Position numbers and translations under genes: made by a program. DNA of 59,805 bases from Loigolactobacillus iwatensis. GTDB taxonomy: Bacteria > Bacillota > Bacilli > Lactobacillales > Lactobacillaceae. The notes below the pieces were generated by a model. The model was given only the letters and a program-made list of their open reading frames with translations, searched no databases and was not told where the DNA came from. This document shows positions 41,102 through 48,968 of the stretch, piece by piece; within the stretch, counting starts at the first letter, position 1, and every line of letters begins with the position of its first letter. Location: assembly GCF_003950295.1 (NCBI RefSeq), contig NZ_RHNP01000017.1:1-59805 (forward strand), read 5' to 3'.

Positions 41102-41356
41102 ATGGCTTTAACGGATGAATTTTTAACGCGTCGCTTTATGAAATTTCAGTGTTGGCAATGTCAACATCCAGGAATGGAAATAACGGGTAAGACGCCTGCG
41201 GGACAAAATGATGATCAATCAACACGTTATCAGATTGAGATGACTTGCCCACGCTGTCACGCAAAGGACAATTATTTCATCAATGATGGTGAAGAAGGAA
41301 AAATTACGCCGAGTGAAAAAAGTGGTAATACGGCCGATCCGGAAAATATTCTCTAG
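41102..41356 (+). CDS. small zinc-ribbon protein
   Basis: This 84-residue protein carries two CxxC knuckles, CWQC near residue 17 and CPRC near residue 49, typical of a zinc ribbon. The tail is acidic and Ser/Asn-rich. GAGGTGATTGG precedes the ATG. It has no recognised family name that I can give, and stands alone between uppP and pepD with terminators on both sides. A nucleic-acid or protein-binding role is possible but unsupported. Confidence 0.75.
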   Translation: MALTDEFLTRRFMKFQCWQCQHPGMEITGKTPAGQNDDQSTRYQIEMTCPRCHAKDNYFINDGEEGKITPSEKSGNTADPENIL

Positions 41357-41404
41357 ATTTTCGGAATAGTACTAAAAAATGATTTTATGTTACCGTTAAA
41401 AAAG

Positions 41405-41474
41405 CTAATGTTTTAGCCTAAGGCCTGTGAATTATTCAACGGGAGTTAGCGCTAAAATCATTAGTGTTTTTTTT
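41405..41474 (+). terminator. terminator after the zinc-ribbon gene
   Basis: CTAATGTTTTAGC (41405-41417) pairs with GCTAAAATCATTAG (41451-41464) and is followed by a long T-run. An inner GGCC-rich stretch extends it. Confidence 0.8.
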
Positions 41475-41608
41475 GATTAAGTAGGGTTAATTTTTAAGCT
41501 GCTTCGTGGCTAATTTAGTCAAAAAGCGGTAAAATTATTCTTTGTAATTATAGGAATATGACTGTCTTTTGTTGTATTACCCAATAAATTTGTAAAGGAG
41601 CTTCTGTT

Positions 41609-43030
41609 TTGGAAAAAATTGATCGTGCTTGTACCTCAATTATGGTTGGTAAAGAGGCCAGTTTGGATGGCTCAACTATGATTTCCCGAAATGATGATAC
41701 ATTTTTGCCACTAACACCACAACGCTTTTTAATGCGTCCTGCAGTTAAGAAAGCACAGCACATTAAATCTTACTTAAATGGTTTTGAAGCTGATACGCCG
41801 GCTAACGCTTATCGTTATCAAGCAGTCCCTAACGTTGACCTTAAAAAGGAAGGCGTTTATGACGAAAGTGGTTTTAATGAAAAAAATGTTGCGATGAGTG
41901 CAACTGAAAGTACTTATGGTAATGAAAAGGCCTTGGCCTATGATCCATTAATCGCTGATGGTATGGACGAAGATACGATGCAACAGATGGTTTTGCCGTA
42001 CATTAATTCTGCTGTAGAAGGCGTTAAACGCTTAGGTGATTTAATCAGCCAGTATGGTTCGCCCGCTGGTAATAGTGTCTTGTTTAGCGATAAAAAAGAT
42101 GTTTGGTACATGGAAATCGTGACCGGACACCTCTGGGTTGCACAACGAATTCCGGATGATGCTTATGCGATTACTGCTAACCAAGTTGCCATTCAGCAAG
42201 TTGATTTTAACGACTCAGAAAACTTTATCTGGGCAGATGGTATCCAAGATTACGTTACCGAACACCACCTGAATCCAGATAAGGAAGGATGGAATTTCCG
42301 GCACATTTTTGGAACTAGTAATGAAAAGGACCGCCACTACAATACACCACGTGTTTGGTTTGGTCAGCGTTACTTCAATTCCGAAATTGAACAGGATCCT
42401 GAAAGTAGCGAGCTACCATTTATTTGCCGAACGAGCCATAAAATTAGTGTTGAAGACATTGAATATATCTTAGGATCACACTATAACGAAACTAAATTTG
42501 ATCCACTAGGCCACGGTAATGATGCAGATAAATACCGTTACCGACCAATTGGTTTAAATCGAACACAGAATTCGCACGTTTTACAAATGCGCAATGATGT
42601 TCCTGAAGCACAGGCGGCTATTATGTGGTTGGCAATTGGTTACCCAAGCTTTACGCCATACGTGCCGTTCTACGCCAACGCAACGGACACAGATCCTAGT
42701 TATAGTGAGACGCCGGAGAAGTGGGATACTAAGAGCGCTTATTGGATGTACCGGACGGCTTCAATGCTAGTTGAAAGTCATCATAGTAGTTTTATCCAGA
42801 CTGACCTTGATTACGTTAAGGCCGCTCAAGAACAGCAGCGCCGCTTAATAATCGAAACTGGTCGTCAAGCTGAGAAGCTAAGCGGTACGGCCTTGACTAA
42901 GTTCTTGACGGAACAAAATTATTCAATGGTTGAAGATATGCGTCAACGTACGATGACCTTGATTGGCGAACTAGTTATGCAAGGAATCAATTTGTCCAAA
43001 CTTACCTTTGATATGGATAAAAATTTATAG
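41609..43030 (+). CDS. pepD: C69-family dipeptidase (PepD)
   Basis: PepD is an N-terminal-nucleophile hydrolase that cleaves dipeptides in lactobacilli. The 473-residue protein starts MEKIDRACTSIMVGKEASLDGSTMISRNDD. The Cys at residue 8 is the expected nucleophile, exposed after removal of the short propeptide. Further family marks are SATESTYGNEKALAYDP and NRTQNSHVLQMR. Translation begins at TTG 41609, 8 bases after AAAGGAG. It is monocistronic. lactobacilli carry several pepD paralogues, so the exact isoform is not assigned. Confidence 0.93.
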   Translation: MEKIDRACTSIMVGKEASLDGSTMISRNDDTFLPLTPQRFLMRPAVKKAQHIKSYLNGFEADTPANAYRYQAVPNVDLKKEGVYDESGFNEKNVAMSATESTYGNEKALAYDPLIADGMDEDTMQQMVLPYINSAVEGVKRLGDLISQYGSPAGNSVLFSDKKDVWYMEIVTGHLWVAQRIPDDAYAITANQVAIQQVDFNDSENFIWADGIQDYVTEHHLNPDKEGWNFRHIFGTSNEKDRHYNTPRVWFGQRYFNSEIEQDPESSELPFICRTSHKISVEDIEYILGSHYNETKFDPLGHGNDADKYRYRPIGLNRTQNSHVLQMRNDVPEAQAAIMWLAIGYPSFTPYVPFYANATDTDPSYSETPEKWDTKSAYWMYRTASMLVESHHSSFIQTDLDYVKAAQEQQRRLIIETGRQAEKLSGTALTKFLTEQNYSMVEDMRQRTMTLIGELVMQGINLSKLTFDMDKNL

Positions 43031-43047
43031 ATTACCGTTTGAAGGGC

Positions 43048-43225
43048 GTGGGACAAAAGTTGATTTTAGGTTTACTGCGTAACGTGAGCTAATCCAATAG
43101 CGCGCTATGGTTAATTGGATTAGCTGTAGTTAGGCGCGTGAACCCAGACTTTTAGCGTACGCTCTAGAGTAACGTTTGAAGACAATAAGCGGCTGGGACT
43201 TTTGTCCCAGCTGCTTATTTTTTAT
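43048..43225 (+). repeat. dispersed intergenic repeat, copy 2, with a nested insertion
   Basis: It matches copy 1 from GTGGGACAAAAGT through the final terminator (43184-43224, stem around GCTGGGAC/GTCCCAGC). Relative to copy 1, about 54 extra bases (43088-43141) interrupt the left hairpin. The extra segment begins with an 11-bp inverted repeat GCTAATCCAAT/ATTGGATTAGC (43088-43098 with 43114-43124) and is flanked by CGTGA direct repeats (43083-43087 and 43137-43141). Confidence 0.75.
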
Positions 43226-43245
43226 TACTAATTTATGAAAGCGTT

Positions 43246-43259
43246 TGAAAAAGCAATGA
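43246..43259 (+). promoter_or_regulatory. possible CcpA (cre) site upstream of ackA
   Basis: TGAAAGCGTTTGAA matches the cre consensus TGWAANCGNTNWCA except at two positions near its end. It lies about 60 bases before the ackA start. CcpA control of ackA is well known in Firmicutes. Confidence 0.5.
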
Positions 43260-43318
43260 AAGTCCGATAGAATAGATTTATGTTTAGATAAATGTTACTG
43301 AATAAAGGGGAAATGAAT

Positions 43319-44527
43319 ATGGCAAAAATTCTCGCCATTAACGCAGGAAGTTCAACATTAAAGTGGAAATTATTTGTGATGCCGGCAGAGACTGTTATCG
43401 CAAGTGGGATGATTGATCGTTTAGGCTTAGCAAATTCAGTCTTTACAGCAAATTATGGTGATGGTCAGACCTTTAAGTTGACCAAAGATATTACAACCCA
43501 CGATATGGCTGCGACGTTGTTACTTGAAGAGCTCAAAGAACTAGGTATTATTGATCACTTTGAGGAAATTAGTGGTATTGGTCACCGTGTAGTAGCCGGT
43601 GGCGAGCAATTTAAGGATTCGGTTATCATTACTGAACAAACATTATCACAAATTGAGGCCTTGGCCGAATACGCACCACTACATAATCCAACGCAGGCTT
43701 ATTATATTCGCGTTTTCCAGAAATTATTGCCCCGTGTGTTACAGGTTGCCGTTTTTGATACCTCACTTTACGCGACAATGCCGCAAAAAAACTTTTTGTA
43801 CAGTATTCCGTATGAGTACTACGAAAAGTACGGTGCACGGAAATACGGCGCCCACGGAACTAGTCACCGTTATGTTTCAGAACGAGCGGCCGAATTAGTG
43901 GGTAAGCCCTTAGAGCAGCTAAAAATGATTACACTGCACTTAGGCAGTGGAGCATCAATAACTGCATTTGATCATGGGAAGGCCGTTGATACGTCAATGG
44001 GCTTTACGCCACTTGCTGGGATTACAATGGCCACTCGTTCAGGAGATATTGATCCATCCCTAGTTGCCTTTTTAACGGAAAAGCTTGGTTTGAAGAACAT
44101 CAATGAGATGATTACAATTTTAAATCAAAAATCCGGCTTATTAGGATTATCTGAGCTATCGCCAGATCAACGTGATATTGAAAAAGCCGCACCAACTAAC
44201 AAATTGGCGCAACAGGCCTTAGATATATTCGTTAATCGAGTCGTTAAATATATTGGGTCTTACGTTGCAACAATGGATGGCCTAGATGTATTGGTCTTTA
44301 CGGCTGGCAGTGGTGAAAATGGGATTGGATTACGCCAAAGTATTGGTGATCAGCTTGCTTATTTTGGTGTTAAAGTTGATCCAGAAAAGAATCATATTCG
44401 TGGAAAAGAACAAGTCATTAGTTCAGATGGCGCACCGGTAACCACATTAGTTGTACCAACTAATGAAGAGCTAATGATTGTTCGGGATGTTATGCGCTTG
44501 GGCCATAATTATACGGCGCTTGATTAG
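43319..44527 (+). CDS. ackA: acetate kinase
   Basis: AckA converts acetyl phosphate and ADP to acetate and ATP. The 402-residue ASKHA kinase has the N-terminal ILAINAGSSTLKWKLF, the catalytic KYGAHGTSHRYVSE, HLGSGASITA, TSMGFTPLAG and DVLVFTAGSGENG. The ATG at 43319 lies 8 bases after AAAGGGG. An in-frame start at 43292 would precede that site. It is monocistronic, with a cre-like site upstream. Lactobacilli often have more than one ackA. Confidence 0.96.
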   Translation: MAKILAINAGSSTLKWKLFVMPAETVIASGMIDRLGLANSVFTANYGDGQTFKLTKDITTHDMAATLLLEELKELGIIDHFEEISGIGHRVVAGGEQFKDSVIITEQTLSQIEALAEYAPLHNPTQAYYIRVFQKLLPRVLQVAVFDTSLYATMPQKNFLYSIPYEYYEKYGARKYGAHGTSHRYVSERAAELVGKPLEQLKMITLHLGSGASITAFDHGKAVDTSMGFTPLAGITMATRSGDIDPSLVAFLTEKLGLKNINEMITILNQKSGLLGLSELSPDQRDIEKAAPTNKLAQQALDIFVNRVVKYIGSYVATMDGLDVLVFTAGSGENGIGLRQSIGDQLAYFGVKVDPEKNHIRGKEQVISSDGAPVTTLVVPTNEELMIVRDVMRLGHNYTALD

Positions 44528-44529
44528 CA

Positions 44530-44613
44530 GGTACGTAAACCAGATTTTTGGTCCACGTTCTAAAGTAATGCTCGGAAATAATAAGAGGCTAGGATTTTTA
44601 TCCGGCCTTTTTT
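44530..44613 (+). repeat. dispersed intergenic repeat, copy 3 (right half only)
   Basis: It starts at GTACGTAAACCAGA, matching the middle of copy 1, continues with CCACGTTCTAAAGTAATGC and ends in a weak terminator (44586-44609, AGGCTAGGAT/ATCCGGCCT then T-run). The left stem is missing. It acts as the terminator of ackA. Confidence 0.7.
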
Positions 44614-44752
44614 TGCGCCCAAATTTATTAATTATTGAATTGGTCTAATCCAATTAAGTAGTATGGTAGCTTTAATTAACTTATGTTATCGCTTTAAAGA
44701 GAGCAATACTCGCGTTTAATCGGAAATAGTCAGAAAACCAATCGAAGTTAGG

Positions 44753-44777
44753 TTTTATAACAGCCAAGGTTATAAAA
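44753..44777. promoter_or_regulatory. inverted repeat upstream of amtB
   Basis: TTTTATAAC and GTTATAAAA form a perfect 9-bp repeat with a 7-base spacer, about 55 bases before the amtB promoter. It does not fit the GlnR consensus and its binding protein is unknown. Confidence 0.4.
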
Positions 44778-44829
44778 ATGAGAAAACTTTATTTATTTAT
44801 TAAATATACCTTTTAATAAACGTAACTGA

Positions 44830-44846
44830 TGTTATAATTTTTAACA
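44830..44846 (+). promoter_or_regulatory. GlnR box over the amtB promoter
   Basis: TGTTATAATTTTTAACA fits the GlnR/TnrA consensus TGTNAN7TNACA at every fixed position. It contains the -10 hexamer TATAAT (44833-44838), so bound GlnR should repress amtB when nitrogen is plentiful. Confidence 0.8.
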
Positions 44847-44875
44847 TTAATAAGGATCTGACTGGAGGAAATTAA

Positions 44876-46180
44876 ATGAATACTGCTAATACAACGTTCG
44901 TTATTATTGCGAGTATTTTAGTCTTGTTCATGACGCCTGGATTAGCGTTCTTTTATGGTGGTTTAGTTTCAAAACGTAACGTTGTGAATACGATGTTGTC
45001 AGTTTTCTTTATTATTGGGATTGCAATTTTACTTTGGATTTCTGTTGGTTATGAATTATCATTCAATGGCAATATCCACGGATTTATTGGAATAGTGCAC
45101 CATTTCTTTTTAGCTAATCTGAATTTAAAACAGTTAACGGCGACTGGAATTCCAAGAGGCCTATACTTATTTTTTCAAATGATGTTTGCGGTCATTACGC
45201 CAGCTCTTTTTGTCGGTGCGATAGTTGGTCGAATTCGTTTTAAATTTTTATTTTGGTTTATTGTGCTGTGGTCCTTCGCTATTTATTACCCGATGGTTCA
45301 TATGGTTTGGAGCCCCCATGGTTTATTAGCTAATTTAGGGATCATTGATTTTGCAGGCGGGACAGTTGTCCACATTACTGCCGGGATTACGGCGTTTGTC
45401 TTATCGGCATTTCTAGGTCATCGCTTTAATTACGGGCAAACAACAAAGCACTACAATTTACCCTGGGTACTGTTAGGAACCTCTATTTTATGGGTTGGTT
45501 GGTATGGTTTTAATGCCGGAAGTGCCTTAGCGATTAATAATATTGCGATTCAGGCCGCCCTAACGTCAACAGTGGCCGCCGCGACTTCAATGGTTGCTTG
45601 GTTATTTTTAGATACACACTTTGTGGGTAAACCAACGTTGGTGGGGGTTTGTACTGGGACCCTTTGTGGTTTAGTTGGTATTACACCTGCTGCAGGTTAC
45701 GTTACAATTGGCGGTGCTTTTTGGATTGGTTTGTTGGCAACCGCGGCCAGTTACTCTTTTATTACTTACTTAAAGCCACGCATTGGTGTCGACGATGCTT
45801 TAGATGCTTTTGGTTGTCATGGTGTGAGTGGAATTATGGGAAGTATTGCGACTGGCCTATTTGCGACAAAAACAGTTAACCCAAAAATTCCAGAAAACGG
45901 TCTGTTTTATGGCGGTGGTTTTAAATTATTTGGAGTACAGCTATTGGGCACATTGCTAACCATACTTTTTGTGGCAGGGATGTGTGCGCTGGTGATCAGT
46001 TTATTACGCTTAGTCATTAAAATGCGCGTCGATGAAACAGAGGAGCGTGTTGGCTTAGATCAAGGGGAACATGGTGAAACGGCCGATTATACGGTGGAAA
46101 TAAATAATGATTTTGTCAATTATGAAGATGAATTTAAAGGCCAGATGGCGAATTTTCACCATAAACCAAATCATCATTGA
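44876..46180 (+). CDS. amtB: ammonium transporter
   Basis: AmtB conducts ammonium/ammonia across the membrane. The 434-residue protein has eleven or so membrane segments, starting with MTPGLAFFYGGLVSKRNVVN. It carries both pore histidines, in FAGGTVVHITAG near residue 164 and FGCHGVSGIMG near residue 320. The acidic, His-rich tail of about 40 residues is cytoplasmic. No glnK PII gene lies beside it in this window. TGGAGGAAATT precedes the ATG. A perfect GlnR box covers its promoter. Confidence 0.95.
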   Translation: MNTANTTFVIIASILVLFMTPGLAFFYGGLVSKRNVVNTMLSVFFIIGIAILLWISVGYELSFNGNIHGFIGIVHHFFLANLNLKQLTATGIPRGLYLFFQMMFAVITPALFVGAIVGRIRFKFLFWFIVLWSFAIYYPMVHMVWSPHGLLANLGIIDFAGGTVVHITAGITAFVLSAFLGHRFNYGQTTKHYNLPWVLLGTSILWVGWYGFNAGSALAINNIAIQAALTSTVAAATSMVAWLFLDTHFVGKPTLVGVCTGTLCGLVGITPAAGYVTIGGAFWIGLLATAASYSFITYLKPRIGVDDALDAFGCHGVSGIMGSIATGLFATKTVNPKIPENGLFYGGGFKLFGVQLLGTLLTILFVAGMCALVISLLRLVIKMRVDETEERVGLDQGEHGETADYTVEINNDFVNYEDEFKGQMANFHHKPNHH

Positions 46181-46273
46181 CCCTTCGCCGCAAATACCCT
46201 TACCAACACGTTCTAGTTATTGGTCCTCTTTTCCATTAGAATAAGGATAATTAGTTTTAGTGGAGGGGATTAA

Positions 46274-46648
46274 ATGCATTTTCAACAAATACATCACATC
46301 GCGATTATTGGTTCGGATTACGCACAAACTAAAAAATTTTACGTTGACCAGTTAGGGTTTCAAGTATTGGCCGATCATAAGCGAGAAACTGATCGTAAAT
46401 TAGATCTGACAAATGGCGAAATTGAATTAGAGATTTTTATCAAGGCTAATAGTCCTGCGCGACCCAGCTATCCAGAGGCCTTAGGGTTACGTCATTTGGC
46501 CTTTAAGGTGGCAAGCGTCGCTGAAACTAGCGTTTGGTTAAATAACCAGGGAATTAAAACTGAACCAATCCGAAACGATGCATTTACTAATAAGGCAATG
46601 ACTTTTTTCTTTGATCCAGATGGACTGCCACTTGAGATTCATGAATAG
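46274..46648 (+). CDS. VOC-superfamily (glyoxalase I-like) protein
   Basis: This is a 124-residue single VOC-fold protein of the GloA/YaeR type. It starts FQQIHHIAIIGSDYAQTKKFY and ends FFFDPDGLPLEIHE. Likely metal ligands are His8, Glu54 (IELEIF), His75 (LRHLAF) and Glu121. It could act on hemithioacetals or a similar small electrophile, but substrate is not evident. GGAGGGGATT precedes the ATG, and the gene is alone. Confidence 0.85.
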   Translation: MHFQQIHHIAIIGSDYAQTKKFYVDQLGFQVLADHKRETDRKLDLTNGEIELEIFIKANSPARPSYPEALGLRHLAFKVASVAETSVWLNNQGIKTEPIRNDAFTNKAMTFFFDPDGLPLEIHE

Positions 46649-46687
46649 CAGATTAATTGGCCTTTTTAGCCTTTCAAGCGCTCATTC

Positions 46688-46697
46688 AAGCGCGCTT
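46688..46697. repeat. intergenic palindrome AAGCGCGCTT
   Basis: This copy lies 40 bases after the VOC gene. It is preceded by a related half-element TTCAAGCGCTC. Confidence 0.65.
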
Positions 46698-46789
46698 AAC
46701 TTGTTCTTCATTTAGTGATTGGCGTATACTTTACAGGTAAGGTTGCCAGTTTTTAGCGGGCGCTTTAATTTGATGAAAGGTGTGATTTT

Positions 46790-47743
46790 TTGAAGAAAAT
46801 TAATTTAGGTGGCAGTGGCCTGCAAGCTTCTGCTGTGGCGCTAGGAATTATGCGCATGGATGCCTTGACTACCACTGATGCGGCTAAGGTTATTGAAACT
46901 GCCGTTACTAATGGCGTTAATTATTTTGATTCAGCCGATATTTATGGTCAAGGTAAGTCGGGAAAGGTCTTTGGGGAAGCGCTGCAACAATCTTCCGTTA
47001 AGCGTGAGGATATTTATATCCAATCCAAGGGCGGCATTATTGTGTCACCTGAACGCAGCCACGGCAGTGAAGTGTTCGGTAAACGTTATGATTTTTCGAA
47101 GCAACACTTGATTGATGTTGTTGATCAAGAGTTACAGCATATGAAAATCGATTACCTTGATACATTCCTTTTACATCGTCCAGATCCGTTAATGGAACCT
47201 GAGGAAATTGCCGAAGCGTTTAATACGCTACAGGCTAGCGGGAAGGTGCGTCACTTTGGCGTTTCTAACTTTAATCCCCGCCAGATTGAATTGGTGCAAC
47301 ACTACACTAAGCAACGTTTGTTAATTAATCAATTGCAATTTAGTATTATGCATACTGGCATGATTGATTTTGGCATGCACGTTAACATGACTGATCCACG
47401 AAGTATCAACCATGATGGTGGTGTTTTAGAATATTCACGCTTACACGATATGACTGTTCAGGCGTGGTCACCTTATCAATACGGGATGTTTGCAGGAGTT
47501 TTCATTGATAATCCTAAATTTCCAGAACTAAATACTAAATTACAAGAAATTGCGGACAAATATAAAGTAACTAAAAATGCGATTGCAACTGCGTGGATTT
47601 TACGACACCCAGCTCAAATTCAAGTTATTTTAGGATCAATGAATCCACAGCATATTACTGAGTCTTTAGCAGGTGCTGAGGTTGATTTGACTAAACAAGA
47701 ATGGTATGACATTTATTTTGCAGCAGGTAATGATTTACCATAG
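46790..47743 (+). CDS. aldo/keto reductase
   Basis: This is a 317-residue NADPH-dependent oxidoreductase with the (beta/alpha)8 fold. The catalytic tetrad is visible as Asp in YFDSADIYGQG, the following Tyr, Lys in QSKGG and His in FLLHRPDPL. The signature region GKVRHFGVSNF and the C-terminal cofactor-binding VILGSMNPQHI are present. Translation starts at TTG 46790, 8 bases after AAAGGTG. It resembles the YdhF/general stress type. The substrate is unknown. Confidence 0.92.
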   Translation: MKKINLGGSGLQASAVALGIMRMDALTTTDAAKVIETAVTNGVNYFDSADIYGQGKSGKVFGEALQQSSVKREDIYIQSKGGIIVSPERSHGSEVFGKRYDFSKQHLIDVVDQELQHMKIDYLDTFLLHRPDPLMEPEEIAEAFNTLQASGKVRHFGVSNFNPRQIELVQHYTKQRLLINQLQFSIMHTGMIDFGMHVNMTDPRSINHDGGVLEYSRLHDMTVQAWSPYQYGMFAGVFIDNPKFPELNTKLQEIADKYKVTKNAIATAWILRHPAQIQVILGSMNPQHITESLAGAEVDLTKQEWYDIYFAAGNDLP

Positions 47744-47770
47744 CATGATTTACTGTTAGCAAAATAATGA

Positions 47771-47826
47771 ACGAGGGTAGCCTATCTATGGTTGTACGCA
47801 CAGCCACGCCCTGACCTTATCCTCGT
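47771..47826 (+). ncRNA. compact structured element downstream of the aldo/keto reductase gene
   Basis: A 9-bp outer stem (47771-47779 with 47818-47826, one G-U pair) encloses a 7-bp hairpin (47789-47795 with 47800-47806, loop ACGC). There is no T-run after it, so it is not a simple terminator. Its nature is unknown. It could be a 3' UTR element or part of a small RNA. Confidence 0.35.
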
Positions 47827-47858
47827 ATATTCTGTGCATTAGTTGCCAAAATAAATTT

Positions 47859-47922
47859 ACCCATAAAGATCGTTTTCAATGTTTTATCAGTGGATTTACA
47901 TTGAAGGCCTTTATGGGTTTTT
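47859..47922 (+). terminator. terminator downstream of the aldo/keto reductase gene
   Basis: ACCCATAAAG (47859-47868) pairs with CTTTATGGGT (47909-47918), with inner TCAATGT/ACATTGA pairing, followed by TTTT. Confidence 0.8.
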
Positions 47923-47976
47923 GTGTCCGGTTAAAGTATCAAGTTATAATGGCAAGCTAACTTTTACAAAAAAATT

Positions 47977-48456
47977 TCATTCTTTTTTACGGTGGCGGAA
48001 AGCAAGCTGCTGTAGTCGTTTTTTTAAATGTTGGTGAGTTAATTTGGTATGATTACTTGTCGCAAAGATCCAGCGACTAAAAAGATAATTTACGATTCCA
48101 ACAATAAGTTGGTCAGCAATTTTAGTTGGCATACTGGCCAGCTTCAGTAAACTAATGCCACTAAACATAATCAGCGAATCAATACCCAGTGAAAACAGGC
48201 GAAGTGATAAAAAGGAAAGTAACTCACGCCGTAACGCCCGCCAATTAGTGTATTTTGAACGAAAAACGAGTGATTTATTTGTAAAGAAGCCAAATAAAGT
48301 GGCAATTAACCACGCTAATGCATTTGCCAGTAGGTATTGAATTAGAAAAAAATGGCGGAAAAGCCAATAAGCTAGAATATTGATGACGGAAGCAAGGAAA
48401 CCAAAAACCATATAGCTGAAGAAATTATGGTAACGATGAAGTAAGTTTTTAAGCAT
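47977..48456 (-). CDS. GtrA-like membrane protein
   Basis: This is a 159-residue protein with four hydrophobic segments and a basic C-terminal tail, matching the GtrA family. It begins with YMVFGFLASVINILAYWLF and has the FFTNKSLVFRS signature between segments 2 and 3. GtrA-type proteins are thought to flip or support lipid-linked sugars for glycosylation of wall polymers. No glycosyltransferase partner is next to it. GGAG lies upstream of the ATG. It is one of the few right-arm genes on the minus strand. Confidence 0.85.
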   Translation of the reverse strand: MLKNLLHRYHNFFSYMVFGFLASVINILAYWLFRHFFLIQYLLANALAWLIATLFGFFTNKSLVFRSKYTNWRALRRELLSFLSLRLFSLGIDSLIMFSGISLLKLASMPTKIADQLIVGIVNYLFSRWIFATSNHTKLTHQHLKKRLQQLAFRHRKKE

Positions 48457-48585
48457 ATTTTTGGGCTCCTATCAGCTAAATTTTAGACTTAGTAAACAAT
48501 AGCAGTTTGTGAACCTGATGAAAAGTAATTTTAATAAAATCCATAATAATTAGTTAAATGAATTTTTATGCAAAAAATAATAGGC

Positions 48586-48614
48586 TTGACATTTGGCAAA
48601 TACCTTTGCATACT
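48586..48614 (+). promoter_or_regulatory. promoter of the riboflavin operon
   Basis: A perfect TTGACA (48586-48591) is separated by 17 bases from CATACT (48609-48614), just before the FMN riboswitch. The stretch 48457-48585 shows nothing else. Confidence 0.6.
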
Positions 48615-48633
48615 GTAGGCAAGTTGAATAGAT

Positions 48634-48762
48634 TTCTTCGGGGCAGGGTGAAATTCCCGACCGACGGTAAAAACGTTTTTACGTTTAAGTCCGTGACCCG
48701 CGTTTGCGGTGGATGCAGTGTGAATCTGCAACCGACAGTTAAAGTCTGGATGGGAGAAGAAA
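48634..48762 (+). promoter_or_regulatory. FMN riboswitch (RFN element)
   Basis: The aptamer blocks appear in order: TTCTTCGGGGCAGGGTG, AAATTCCCGACCGACGG, AGTCCGTGACCC, GGTGGATGCAGTG, AACCGACAG and GTCTGGATGGGAGAAG. The first and last form the closing helix. It precedes ribD-ribE-ribBA-ribH and is followed by a terminator, so FMN should shut the operon off. Confidence 0.97.
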
Positions 48763-48921
48763 AAAGTTGACGGTTGTTTGGCGTTTTATTTAGCTGGCCT
48801 CCGTTTAGTAATGAATAGTTAGATTTTGTAGCCATGAGTATTGACTACTAGATTTATTTGTTACTATCACACTTTTTAGACTTTAGTTATTATGGCTAAG
48901 GCTCCTTAACGTATTTTAGGT

Positions 48922-48952
48922 GTGCCCCACATTTTTGTGGGGCACTTTTTTT
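48922..48952 (+). terminator. terminator of the FMN riboswitch
   Basis: GTGCCCCACA/TGTGGGGCAC with a TTTT loop is followed by a run of T, 17 bases before the ribD start. About 160 bases separate it from the aptamer, a long expression platform that must include an antiterminator I cannot define. Confidence 0.9.
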
Positions 48953-48968
48953 ATGCAGAAAAGAGAAG

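Noticed and set aside
44753-44777. Second GlnR box upstream of amtB
   Set aside because: The inverted repeat does not fit TGTNAN7TNACA in either register.
48558-48835. Overlapping short frames on both strands across the riboflavin leader
   Set aside because: They coincide with the FMN riboswitch, whose conserved blocks explain the sequence.
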